Assembly: GCA_016206515.1 (NCBI GenBank)
Contig: JACQRN010000053.1
Coordinates: 1 to 12,644 of the forward strand
Direction: 5' to 3'
Length of the DNA stretch: 12,644 nucleotides
Source: Planctomycetota bacterium
GTDB lineage: Bacteria; Planctomycetota; SBBH01; JACQRN01
Shown: positions 1-7,404 of the stretch, piece by piece
How the letters are laid out: every line of letters begins with the position of its first letter
Numbering within the stretch: the first letter of the stretch is position 1
The notes under the pieces: model-generated
The model's input: only the letters and a program-made list of their open reading frames with translations
Told to the model about the DNA's origin: nothing
Databases searched by the model: none
Program-made: the position numbers and the translations under genes

Positions 1-1222
1 AGGTGAAGCTGTTGATCGCGGTCGCGATCACCGTCGCGACCGCCGGTCCGTACAGGCCAAGGGAGGGATAGAGGCCCAGCGGCGGGCGCACGAGGAGGTA
101 GTTGAGCGCCCCGTTCACCGCCAGGTAGCCGACCGTCAGGCCGAGCAGGAGGCGGGTCCGGCCGACCGCCTGCAGGACCAGTCCGTACACCGCGATGCGC
201 AACGGGACCAGCAGGAGGTAGATCCGGAAGATCGGGACGCTCGCCGCGTACCGGTCCGAGTAGACGAGGGGGAACAGCGGATCGGCCACGGCGAGCAGCA
301 CCACGAAGAGCGGGAAAAAGAGGAGGCTCGCCTTCCGGGCCGCGCTTCCCCATCGCGCGAACATCTCCGCGACCCGTCCTTCCCGGTGGAGCGCGCTGCA
401 CTCGGGGATCAGGACCGAGGCGACCGCGTTGTTGACGACCGCGACGAGGGGGATCTCCATCCCGCCCAGCACGTAGATCGCGTAGGCGGACGGTTCGAAG
501 AGGGCCGAGATGAAGAGGCGGTCCAGGTCGTAGGCGAGCTTCCCGATCGCGGCGGCGATCGTGAACGGGACGGCATAGGCGAGCAGGGCGCGCACACGCT
601 CGCGGTCCCACCGCGGCGTGATTCCGACGCGGCGCGCCGTGTACGCCACGGAGAAGAGCGCGGGGGGGAGCGTGGCCGCGCTGACCACCAGGACGAGGCC
701 CCGCGCGCCGACCCCCGCCAGGGCCGCCGCCGCAAGCCCCCCTCCGAACAGCACCCCGCCATAGACGACGTACCGGACCAGCAGGCGGATCTCCCCCCGC
801 ACGGTCAGGAGCGCCGTGAAGATCGAGGAGACGAAGATCAGGATCGGGTACGGCCAGAACGCGCGCAGGAGCCCCGCGAGCGCCGGGTTGTCGAACCGCG
901 TGGCGATCGCGGGCGCCGCCGCCGCCATCAGCGCCGACAGGGCCGTGCCGGCACCCGCCAGCAGCAGGAGCATCTGCCCCAGGAGCGCCGGCCATCCGGC
1001 GCGATCCGTCCGCGGGAGGAAATAGAGGCACGCGGACGGCAATCCCAGCATGAAAAACGCCGAGAGGGTTCCGTACACCAGCCAGACCTGCTGGAAACTC
1101 CCGAAGGTCTCCGGCGCCAGGACACGCGCCAGCACGATCGTCGCCGTGAACCGGAGCAACCGGTCCACGGCATTCGATCCGCCGATGAGCGCTGCACGAC
1201 CGGTCAGCGACGCCGTCCCCAT
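1..1222 (-). CDS. Wzx-type polysaccharide flippase (MOP superfamily), C-terminus outside window
   Basis: I translated the minus strand from the ATG at 1222-1220. The frame stays open to base 1, giving about 407 residues without the C-terminus. The protein is strongly hydrophobic, with many membrane segments separated by short Arg-rich loops. Its N-terminus (VDRLLRFTATIVLARVLAP, then FGSFQQVW at about residues 42-49) is typical of polysaccharide biosynthesis/export proteins (PF01943/PF13440). Such proteins move lipid-linked repeat units from the cytoplasmic to the periplasmic face of the inner membrane. Known members have 400-500 residues, so little is missing. The neighbouring glycosyltransferases support export of a surface glycan. 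No Shine-Dalgarno sequence is visible; an AATAGT hexamer on the minus strand ends 5 nt before the ATG. A MurJ-like lipid II role is less likely in this context. Confidence 0.9.
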   Translation of the reverse strand, partial: MGTASLTGRAALIGGSNAVDRLLRFTATIVLARVLAPETFGSFQQVWLVYGTLSAFFMLGLPSACLYFLPRTDRAGWPALLGQMLLLLAGAGTALSALMAAAAPAIATRFDNPALAGLLRAFWPYPILIFVSSIFTALLTVRGEIRLLVRYVVYGGVLFGGGLAAAALAGVGARGLVLVVSAATLPPALFSVAYTARRVGITPRWDRERVRALLAYAVPFTIAAAIGKLAYDLDRLFISALFEPSAYAIYVLGGMEIPLVAVVNNAVASVLIPECSALHREGRVAEMFARWGSAARKASLLFFPLFVVLLAVADPLFPLVYSDRYAASVPIFRIYLLLVPLRIAVYGLVLQAVGRTRLLLGLTVGYLAVNGALNYLLVRPPLGLYPSLGLYGPAVATVIATAINSFT

Positions 1223-1224
1223 GA

Positions 1225-1264
1225 CCCACTATTTACGTTGTTCGTCGGAACTTCCTATAGTGGG
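1225..1264. promoter_or_regulatory. Divergent promoter region with an 8-bp dyad
   Basis: CCCACTAT (1225-1232) and ATAGTGGG (1257-1264) form a perfect inverted repeat with 24 bp between the arms. Each arm contains most of a -10-like hexamer: TATAGT on the plus strand (1256-1261), with TTTACG 18 bp upstream, and AATAGT on the minus strand (1233-1228), 5 nt before the flippase ATG. The symmetry suggests a shared divergent promoter or an operator covering both -10 regions. This is inferred from sequence only. Confidence 0.4.
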
Positions 1265-1284
1265 AAACGGTTGTCGCCGAACGC

Positions 1285-2700
1285 TTGCGGGACGCGAGAC
1301 GGGAACGGATCCTGACGACGCGCCGGTTCCTCCTGGTGGCCTACTACTTTCCTCCCTCCGCGTCGGCGGGGGCCTTCCGGTGGACGCGCCTCTGCCGTCA
1401 CCTTCGTTCCTGCGGGTGGGACCCGGTCGTTCTGACGACCTCGACCTCCCCCGGCTTCTATCTGGATGTCGATCCGGCGCTCGCACGGACGCTGCCGGAG
1501 GATCTGCGGGTCGTGCGGGTCCCGTCCTGGGAATGGGGGACCGCCTACCGCCTCCCGAGGGGGTGCCCGGTGGGGGCGCGACCGGTCCGGTCGCTCCGCG
1601 AGCGGATCGCGCGCCGCGTCGGGCACGAGGTCCGCTCCCGCATCCGCGCCGCGCTCGCCCCGTTCCTTGTGCCGGACGAGCAGGTCGGCTGGGCCGCGCG
1701 CGCGTACCTTCGGGGACGTACCCTGATCGACCGCCTGGGGATCGCCGCCGTCGTGACCACCGGCATGCCGCACTCGGCGCATCTCGCCGGATGGATGCTG
1801 AAGCGGCACCGGCGGCTCCCCTGGGTCGCCGACTACCGGGACCCCTGGATCTCCTGCGGCTATATCGATCGCAACCTGCGCGCCCGATGGCGGCGCGCGA
1901 TCGAGGCGCGCCTGGAGGCGCTTCTCGTGCGGGACGCGGACCTGAACCTCGTGACGACCGACACCGCGCGATGCGACTTCGAGGCGCGCTATCCGGCCCT
2001 GCGCGGGCGGTTCCGGACCGTGACGAACGCGTTCGACCCGGCCGACTTCCCCGGCCCGCCCCGCGGGGGCCCCCCCCGCGGGGCGGATCCCGTCCCGGGG
2101 GGGCGGGACGTCTTCCGCGTCGTCTACTGCGGCAACTTCTTCCGCAAACGGACGCCGCTCTTCGCCCTGCGCGCGCTGCGGCGCCTGTTCGATGCGCACC
2201 CCGATCTCCGCTCCCGGATCCGCCTCGCCTTCTACGGCTCGTTCGGATTCGACGAGGCGACCGGCTGCTGGAACCGGGAGCACGTGCGCACCCTGGGGCT
2301 GGAGCGGCAGGTACACCTCGGCGGGCGCGTCCCGCACGCGGAGGCGGTACGGCTCGAGCGTGACGCGGATCTCCTGCTTCTCGTCGGCGGGACCGACCTG
2401 GACGACGGACTCCACCTGCCGGGGAAGCTGTTCGAGTACGTGGGGGCCTCCCGCCCCGTGCTCGCGACGATCCGGGGGGGGGATGCGGCGGACCTCGTCC
2501 GGCGGGAGGGGATCGGGGCCGTGGTGGCGCCGGACGACGAGGCGGCGATCGCCGGGGCGTTATACGAGGCGTACCAGGCCTGGGCGTGCGGGGGGGGCCG
2601 TACGGTCCCCTCGGCGGTCCGCGAGCGGTACCGTATCGAGTCGAAGGCGCGCGAGGTGGCGGATGTGCTCGATCGACTCGTCGCGGGGGGCCGAGCGTGA
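1285..2700 (+). CDS. Glycosyltransferase, GT4 type (GT-B fold)
   Basis: This is a cytoplasmic or membrane-associated retaining glycosyltransferase that should add one sugar to a lipid-linked glycan. The donor and acceptor cannot be read from sequence. The N-terminal Rossmann domain opens with VAYYFPPSASAGAFRW (residues 18-33), the usual opening of this subgroup. ADYRDPW lies at about residues 182-188. The C-terminal domain has LPGKLFEYVGASRPVLA near residue 372, where the Glu of LFEY matches the donor-binding Glu. A low-complexity Pro/Gly/Arg linker near residues 257-275 is encoded by two perfect DNA hairpins. The frame opens after a TAG at 1258-1260. TTG at 1285 is the only ordinary start before the conserved opening, without a clear ribosome site, so the start is uncertain. 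The stop overlaps the next gene's GTG. Confidence 0.88.
   Translation: MRDARRERILTTRRFLLVAYYFPPSASAGAFRWTRLCRHLRSCGWDPVVLTTSTSPGFYLDVDPALARTLPEDLRVVRVPSWEWGTAYRLPRGCPVGARPVRSLRERIARRVGHEVRSRIRAALAPFLVPDEQVGWAARAYLRGRTLIDRLGIAAVVTTGMPHSAHLAGWMLKRHRRLPWVADYRDPWISCGYIDRNLRARWRRAIEARLEALLVRDADLNLVTTDTARCDFEARYPALRGRFRTVTNAFDPADFPGPPRGGPPRGADPVPGGRDVFRVVYCGNFFRKRTPLFALRALRRLFDAHPDLRSRIRLAFYGSFGFDEATGCWNREHVRTLGLERQVHLGGRVPHAEAVRLERDADLLLLVGGTDLDDGLHLPGKLFEYVGASRPVLATIRGGDAADLVRREGIGAVVAPDDEAAIAGALYEAYQAWACGGGRTVPSAVRERYRIESKAREVADVLDRLVAGGRA
2056..2110. repeat. Two adjacent perfect GC hairpins inside the GT4 linker
   Basis: CCGCCCCGCGGGGG (2056-2069) is the exact inverse of 2073-2086, with a 3-nt CCC spacer. 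It is followed by CGTCCCG (2091-2097) and CGGGACG (2104-2110) around six G. Both lie in frame in the region joining the two Rossmann domains, so they are translated as a Pro/Gly/Arg-rich linker. Confidence 0.75.
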
Positions 2701-3647
2701 GCGATCGTGACGCGGACGTCTCGGTCGTGATCGTCTCCTACCGGTCCCGGGATCCCCTTGGGAACTGCCTCCGCGCGCTCGAACCGGCGCGCGACGAGGG
2801 GATCCGGGAGACGCTCATCGTCGACAACGCCTCCGGTGACGGGACGGCCGAGGGGGTGCGCGCCGGCTTCCCGTGGGTCCGGCTGATCGTCAACGAGGCG
2901 AACCGCGGGTTCGCGACCGCCTGCAACCAGGGGCTGCGCGCGGCATCGGGGGCGTTCCTGCTTCTGCTGAATCCCGACACCGAGGTTCGCCCCGGCGCGC
3001 TGCGGACGATGCGCGGCTACCTCGCCGCGCACCCGGACGTCGGCGCGGTCGGCTGCCGCCTCGGGGGAAGGGATGGGCGGCTCCAGACCTCCTGCACGAG
3101 CTTTCCGAACCTGCTCAACTTCGCCGTCTTGAGCTTCCTGCCGAACACGCGGCTCCCCAGGTTTTCGTGGGCGCCGCGGTGCCTGGCGGAGTGCTTCGAC
3201 CATGCCGGCGTCCGGGAGGTCGACAGCGTCCTCGGGGCGGCGATGATGGTCCGCCGCGACGTGCTCGATACCGTCGGGCTCCTCGACGAGGGGTTTTTCC
3301 TGTACGGTGAGGAGAAGGACTGGTGCTATCGCATGTGGAAGGGGGGGTGGAAGGTCGTCTTCCTGCCGGACGCCGAGGTCGTGCACCTGGGGGGGTACAG
3401 CACGGCGCAGGCGGCGGACAGCGTCGCGTTCCTGTACGCGGCGCAGCGCCGCTTCCTGCGCAAGCACTACGGCCTGCCGCGCTGCGCGGCGCTGGTCGCC
3501 GTCTTCACGTGCGGCCTTGGGCTGCGCTGGCTCCTCGCCCGCCTGCGCGCCCTCCTGCCGGGAGGCGCCTTCGCCCGCGCCCGCGCGGAACGGTACGGTC
3601 TGGCGATCACATCGTTTCTCGGGGGGAGGGGTCCGTCCGATGGTTGA
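2697..3647 (+). CDS. Glycosyltransferase family 2, rhamnosyltransferase-like
   Basis: This GT-A fold inverting glycosyltransferase has 316 residues. SVVIVSYRS at residues 9-17 starts the nucleotide-binding fold. DNASGDGT begins at D43, and LLNPDTEV carries the metal-binding D-x-E (D94, E96). The acceptor-side GEEKDWCYRMWKGGW motif begins near residue 204 and is followed by AEVVHLGG. This combination is typical of WbbL-like rhamnosyltransferases, but the donor cannot be fixed from sequence. A hydrophobic stretch at about residues 262-285 with Arg-rich flanks may hold the C-terminus at the membrane. The GTG start overlaps the TGA of the upstream GT4 (GTGA), which implies translational coupling. 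The open frame continues further upstream, but that part only shadows the GT4 gene. The 3' end overlaps the acyltransferase start by 8 bp. Confidence 0.9.
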   Translation: MSDRDADVSVVIVSYRSRDPLGNCLRALEPARDEGIRETLIVDNASGDGTAEGVRAGFPWVRLIVNEANRGFATACNQGLRAASGAFLLLLNPDTEVRPGALRTMRGYLAAHPDVGAVGCRLGGRDGRLQTSCTSFPNLLNFAVLSFLPNTRLPRFSWAPRCLAECFDHAGVREVDSVLGAAMMVRRDVLDTVGLLDEGFFLYGEEKDWCYRMWKGGWKVVFLPDAEVVHLGGYSTAQAADSVAFLYAAQRRFLRKHYGLPRCAALVAVFTCGLGLRWLLARLRALLPGGAFARARAERYGLAITSFLGGRGPSDG

Positions 3648-4230
3648 TCTCCCCCTCCCGTCGGGGCCTGCGAGGACGCCGCCCCGCCGCCTTCGGGACA
3701 GGTTCCGCGGGATGCTCTTCTATCTCTTCTGGGAATACGGCGCGAGCTGGGTCCCGTTCTACGTCGGGCGGCTGTGGCGGCGTCTCGTCCTGAAACGGAC
3801 GCTCAAGCGCTGCGGTCGCGGCGTGAACCTGAGCACCAACGTCCGGATCGAGTATCCCTGGAACATCGAGCTGGGCGAGCGCGTCTGGATCGGGAACGAG
3901 TGTCGCCTCGAGGGGATGGGGGGGATACGGATCGGGAACGATGCGAGCCTCGCGTTCCAGACGGCGCTCCAGACCGCCGGGCACGAGTTCGCCCCGGGGA
4001 GGCCGATCCGCGAGCAGCCGGTCGTCGCCCGTCCGATCGTGATCTGTGACGATGCCTGGCTCGGCGCCCGCACGATGGTCCGCTACGGCGTCACGATCGG
4101 CGCGGGCGCGGTCGTCGCGATGGGGGCGGTTGTCACGGAGGATGTCCCCCCCGGCGAGGTCTGGGGGGGCGTCCCGGCTAGGCGGATCGGGACGCGAGGA
4201 TCGAGCGCACCCCCATCGAGAAGTAGTTGA
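3640..4230 (+). CDS. WcaF-like hexapeptide-repeat acyltransferase
   Basis: This is a 196-residue left-handed beta-helix acyltransferase, probably acetyl-CoA dependent and O-acetylating a sugar of the surface glycan. Hexapeptide turns run from about residue 73 (IELGERVWIGNECRLEG, then IRIGNDASL) and resume from about residue 134 (IVICDDAWLGA, then VTIGAGAVVAMGAVVTEDV). The family's terminal WGGVPARRIG follows. His115, in AGHEF, sits where the catalytic His of WcaF/NodL-like enzymes is expected. The first 40 residues are basic and include a short aromatic segment (MLFYLFWEY). ATG at 3640 is preceded 8 nt upstream by a G-rich Shine-Dalgarno run (3621-3631) and lies inside the end of the GT2 gene. 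The last 53 bp overlap the oppositely oriented GT2 gene. Confidence 0.9.
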   Translation: MVDLPLPSGPARTPPRRLRDRFRGMLFYLFWEYGASWVPFYVGRLWRRLVLKRTLKRCGRGVNLSTNVRIEYPWNIELGERVWIGNECRLEGMGGIRIGNDASLAFQTALQTAGHEFAPGRPIREQPVVARPIVICDDAWLGARTMVRYGVTIGAGAVVAMGAVVTEDVPPGEVWGGVPARRIGTRGSSAPPSRSS

Positions 4231-5137
4231 TTTCAAGGAGCCGGTACAGGTAGTCCGCGACGGGCGGGGGGAGGGCGGGCCCGGCGACCCCGATGCAAAC
4301 GGACGCGACCCGGAGGCTTCGTGCGCCGATCAGCAGCCTCCTTGCCGTGGTGCGGAGGGAACGGTCCTCGAACGTCGCGTGACGGATCCTGAAACTGTCC
4401 TTCAAGTGCGTGAAAGACGGGTACAGCCTCCCGGCCTGGATGCCGTTTTTTTCGTTCCGGGCGCAGTCCTGCCGCAGGGTGGTCGTGAACAGGTGGTGCG
4501 CGAGCGCCTCCCTTCGGAAACGGAGGGGGACCCCGCGCGACGTGAGCCGGTATCCCAGCTCCGTGTCCTCGCAGTCGGCGCGCGTGAACCGCTCGTCGAA
4601 CATCCCCGTCTCCAGGAAGAGGGGGCGGGGCAGGGAGAGGTTCAGGGAGCAGCAGAAGCGGTAGGGGAGCGCCCTTCCCTCCTGCTCGCATCGACTCATT
4701 CCGTCGAAGATCGAATCCCATCGTCGCCGGAAGTAGCGCATCAGCGATGTGGCGGCGTGGTCGCGCGGGATCGGGGTGTACCCGAGGAGGACGCGTGGCC
4801 CCTCCCCTGCGCGGTGAGCGCGCAGGTGCGTCTCCAGGAGCCCCGGCTGGGCGATGACGTCGTCGTCGATGAACAGCAGGATCTCCCCGCGCGCCTCCCT
4901 GGCGCCGGCGTTGCGCGCCCGGGCGGGGCCGGCGTTCTCCTGCCGCAGGACCCGGACCCGGTCCCGGAACGCCTGCAGGACCTCCTGCGTGTCGTCCGGC
5001 GACCCATCGTCGACGACGAGGGTCTCGGCGCGGAACCCGGGCGTCTCCTGGGACAGGATCGCCTCGACGCAACGGCGCAGGGATTGCGAGCGGTTATACG
5101 TCGGGACCACGACCGAAATATCCGGAGGGCCCTCCAC
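4178..5137 (-). CDS. Glycosyltransferase family 2
   Basis: This is a 319-residue GT-A enzyme. DISVVVPTYNRSQSLRRCV begins at residue 6 and VVDDGSPDDT at residue 41. NAGPARARNAGAREARG precedes LLFIDDDV, whose Asp triplet (91-93) is the metal-binding DxD. The later DCEDTELGYRL motif, about residue 213, is the expected ED/acceptor site. It should transfer one sugar during glycan assembly; the specificity is unknown. I chose the GTG at 5137-5135 because it lies six residues before the conserved strand and a TATCAT hexamer ends exactly 6 nt upstream, as in a leaderless gene. No Shine-Dalgarno sequence is visible. The long upstream open frame runs antisense to a GT4 gene and is not real. The 3' end overlaps the acyltransferase gene tail to tail by 53 bp. 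Confidence 0.9.
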   Translation of the reverse strand: MEGPPDISVVVPTYNRSQSLRRCVEAILSQETPGFRAETLVVDDGSPDDTQEVLQAFRDRVRVLRQENAGPARARNAGAREARGEILLFIDDDVIAQPGLLETHLRAHRAGEGPRVLLGYTPIPRDHAATSLMRYFRRRWDSIFDGMSRCEQEGRALPYRFCCSLNLSLPRPLFLETGMFDERFTRADCEDTELGYRLTSRGVPLRFRREALAHHLFTTTLRQDCARNEKNGIQAGRLYPSFTHLKDSFRIRHATFEDRSLRTTARRLLIGARSLRVASVCIGVAGPALPPPVADYLYRLLEINYFSMGVRSILASRSA

Positions 5138-5143
5138 GCGCGG

Positions 5144-5149
5144 ATGATA
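5144..5149 (-). promoter_or_regulatory. -10-like TATCAT for the minus-strand GT2
   Basis: TATCAT on the minus strand is followed by 6 nt and then the GTG start. This spacing would place the transcription start at or next to the start codon. The -35 region is weak (CACGAT, 17 nt upstream). It is a prediction that also supports the chosen GTG. Confidence 0.4.
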
Positions 5150-5165
5150 CCGGGGGCCGTGCGTG

Positions 5166-5171
5166 TATCGT
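5166..5171 (+). promoter_or_regulatory. -10-like TATCGT for the plus-strand GT4
   Basis: TATCGT ends 8 nt before the TTG chosen as start at 5180. It faces away from the TATCAT of the minus-strand gene 16 bp to the left. Prediction only; no convincing -35 element. Confidence 0.3.
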
Positions 5172-5179
5172 GGCGTGGA

Positions 5180-6277
5180 TTGGAGATCGCGATCCTGAAC
5201 TGGCCGATGACGCGCCTCGACCCCGCGCGGTGCGGCGGCGTCGAGCGGGTCGCGCTTTCGATCCGGGAGTCGCTCGAGCGGCGCGGCGTCGAAGCGACCC
5301 TGACCGTCGCCGGCTTCGACGGGGGCGGGAAACCCGCGTGGCTGGACGTCGTCCGCGACACGCGCGTGCTGCGCCGGCTGACGTTCCCCCTCTACTACCG
5401 GCGGTTCCTGCGCCGTCACGGCGGCGCCCAGGTCCTTCACGGCCATAACGCGCCCCTCCTGGCGGCGCTCGCGCCGGAGCGGACGCTCGTCTGGTTCGGG
5501 AACGAGGTGCGGCTCGATCTGTTCCGCGTCTGGGAAGGGCGCTACCGTCGGGCGCGGTACGCTTTCGACTCGGCGTTCCTCCTCCGGAAGTTCCGCGAGG
5601 CGTACCCGTCGATCCCGGAGGAACGCTGCTTCCTGCTTTCGAACGCCGTCGATACGGGCCTGTTCCGCCCGGGGGAGCGCGAGGGCGGCTCCCCGCGCCG
5701 GGCGCTCTTCGTCGGACAGTGGAACGTCGCCAAGGGGATCGATCTTCTTCTCGCCTCGGCGCGGATCGCGCACCGTCGCGGCGCGCGCTGGGAACTCCTC
5801 CTGGCGGGCTCCCCCCGGCTGTGGGGGAGCCGCACGGACGAGCCGGAGGCGGCCCGGATCGAGGCGGCGGTCGCCGCCTGCGCGCGCGAGGTGCCGACGT
5901 TGAAGGTGGTCGGCCCGGTCGACTACGCCGACCTCCCGGCGCTCTACCGGCGCGCGGACCTGTGCGTCGTGCCGTCGGTCTGGGACGACCCGGCGCCGTC
6001 GGTGGCGCTCCAGGCGATGGCCGCAGGACTGCCGGTTGTCGCCTTCCGTCGGGGGGGGCTTCCGGGGATCATCGGGGACGGTGAGACGGGGGTTCTGTGT
6101 GGTTCGGAGACTCCGGAGGCGCTCGACGCTGCGGTCGACCGCCTCCTCGGGGACGACGGTGCCCTGCGGCGGATGGGGGAGAACGCCCGCGCTCGCGCCG
6201 TGGAGCGGTTCTCGTGGGAGGCGCACATGGAGGCGTTGATGGCGATCTACGCGAGGATCCTGGAGGGCGGGGCATGA
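5180..6277 (+). CDS. Glycosyltransferase, GT4 type (GT-B fold)
   Basis: This 365-residue GT-B glycosyltransferase probably adds a sugar to the growing lipid-linked unit. Starting at TTG 5180 gives MEIAILNWPMTR followed by CGGVERVA, the usual GT4 opening with its glycine-rich acceptor loop. An in-frame ATG at 5144 would add 12 residues with no counterpart in the family and leave only 6 bp to the divergent GT2, so I prefer TTG. The C-terminal domain shows LFVGQWNVAKGIDLLL, VVGPVDYADLPALYRRADLCVVPS and VALQAMAAGLPVVAFRRGG. The usual E-x7-E is D270-x7-Q278 here, although the surrounding PS-W...AMAAG frame is intact. The ATGA overlap with the next gene (6274-6277) indicates coupled translation of two GT4 genes. 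Confidence 0.9.
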   Translation: MEIAILNWPMTRLDPARCGGVERVALSIRESLERRGVEATLTVAGFDGGGKPAWLDVVRDTRVLRRLTFPLYYRRFLRRHGGAQVLHGHNAPLLAALAPERTLVWFGNEVRLDLFRVWEGRYRRARYAFDSAFLLRKFREAYPSIPEERCFLLSNAVDTGLFRPGEREGGSPRRALFVGQWNVAKGIDLLLASARIAHRRGARWELLLAGSPRLWGSRTDEPEAARIEAAVAACAREVPTLKVVGPVDYADLPALYRRADLCVVPSVWDDPAPSVALQAMAAGLPVVAFRRGGLPGIIGDGETGVLCGSETPEALDAAVDRLLGDDGALRRMGENARARAVERFSWEAHMEALMAIYARILEGGA

Positions 6278-7404
6278 CGGGCCGCCCCCTCCGGATCGGG
6301 GTCGACGCCTCGGGGTGGAAGACCGGGCGCGGGATCGCGCGGTACCTCGACGGGCTGTTCACGTCGCTCCTGTCGCTCGGGGAGCCCCTGGAGTTCACAT
6401 TCTTCTGCCCGCGCGGCATCGCGGTCCCGCTCCGGCAGGGGCTCTGGCGCCGGGTCGAGGTCGCCCGCGCCCTGGTGCCGCGCTCGTACACCGACGGCCT
6501 GCTTCCCCGCGCGGTCGCCACGGAGAGCCTGGACCTGATGCACTTCCCGGCGAACACGTTCTGGGGGAAGCCCCACGTCCCGACGGTGGTCACGATCCAC
6601 GACCTGGCGCTCCTGGAGTTCCCGGACCGCTTCTTCCGGACCCGCTGGGCGGCGGCGAAGTACCGCGCGCGGTTCACGCGACTGGGGGGGATCGCGAGCC
6701 GCGTGATCGCCGTCTCCGGGCATACCGCGGGGAAGATCGTCGCGCGCAATCCGCACCCGTGCGAGATGACGACCGTCCACAACGGGATCGACGACCGGTT
6801 CCGCGACGCGTCGAACGTGCGCGCGCCGGTGGACGGGAGGGTCCTGTACGCCGGGGCGCTCGACTTCCGCAAGAACCTTACCCGTCTCCTGGAGGCGTTC
6901 GACATCGTGCGCCGGACGCGCCCACGCTCGCACCTGGTCCTTGCCGGAAGGCGCGGGACCGACCGGCGGGTCTATCCGCTCATCGAGATCGAGGCGCGCC
7001 GGCTGGCGCTCGGGCCGTCCGTGGAGATCGTTGCCAACCCGGACGACGCGCGCCTGGTGGAGCTGTACCGCAGCGCCTCGGCGTTCGTTTTTCCTTCCTT
7101 GTACGAGGGGTTCGGCCTTCCCGTGTTGGAGGCGATGGCCGCCGGCTGCCCGGTCGCCTGCTCGCGCGCCGCCTCGCTCCCCGAGGTGACCGGCGACGCC
7201 GCGCTCCTGTTCGACGCCGAGGATCCGGAGGGGATGGCGGAGGCGATCGGGAGCCTCCTCGACGACGGCAAGTTGGCGGCGTCCCTCTCCGAGGCGGGCC
7301 GCGAGCGGGCGGAGGGGTTCACCTGGGAGCGGTGCGCCCGCGCGACGCTGGGGGTCTACCGCGCCGTGCTTGGAAACCGCTTCCCTACCCTTCCCAGAAA
7401 ATAA
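6274..7404 (+). CDS. Glycosyltransferase, GT4 type, mannosyltransferase-like
   Basis: This 376-residue GT-B protein begins with IGVDASGWKTGRGIARYLDGL at about residues 8-28, the D-x-R/S...GIGRY-type opening of the WbaZ/MtfB-like mannosyltransferase subgroup. VVTIHDLALLEFP and the linker VIAVSGHTAGKI follow, then VLYAGALDFRKNLTRLLEAF (the KN donor-phosphate region). The E-x7-E motif is intact in YEGFGLPVLEAMAAG (E278, E286). Donor assignment to GDP-mannose is family-level inference only. The ATG overlaps the upstream TGA, and a TGGAGG ribosome site lies about 8 nt before it. The last 49 bp overlap the 3' end of the opposing GT2 gene, so the two transcripts are complementary at their ends. Confidence 0.9.
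   Translation: MTGRPLRIGVDASGWKTGRGIARYLDGLFTSLLSLGEPLEFTFFCPRGIAVPLRQGLWRRVEVARALVPRSYTDGLLPRAVATESLDLMHFPANTFWGKPHVPTVVTIHDLALLEFPDRFFRTRWAAAKYRARFTRLGGIASRVIAVSGHTAGKIVARNPHPCEMTTVHNGIDDRFRDASNVRAPVDGRVLYAGALDFRKNLTRLLEAFDIVRRTRPRSHLVLAGRRGTDRRVYPLIEIEARRLALGPSVEIVANPDDARLVELYRSASAFVFPSLYEGFGLPVLEAMAAGCPVACSRAASLPEVTGDAALLFDAEDPEGMAEAIGSLLDDGKLAASLSEAGRERAEGFTWERCARATLGVYRAVLGNRFPTLPRK

Noticed and set aside
1255..2415. Long minus-strand frame of 386 codons opposite the GT4 gene
   Set aside because: Its translation is Arg/Pro/Gly-rich with no domain, and it is antisense to a clear glycosyltransferase; long antisense frames are expected at this GC content.
4046..5143. Plus-strand extension upstream of the second GT4
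   Set aside because: It is antisense to the GT2 gene and has no family counterpart; the GT4 domain begins at about 5180.
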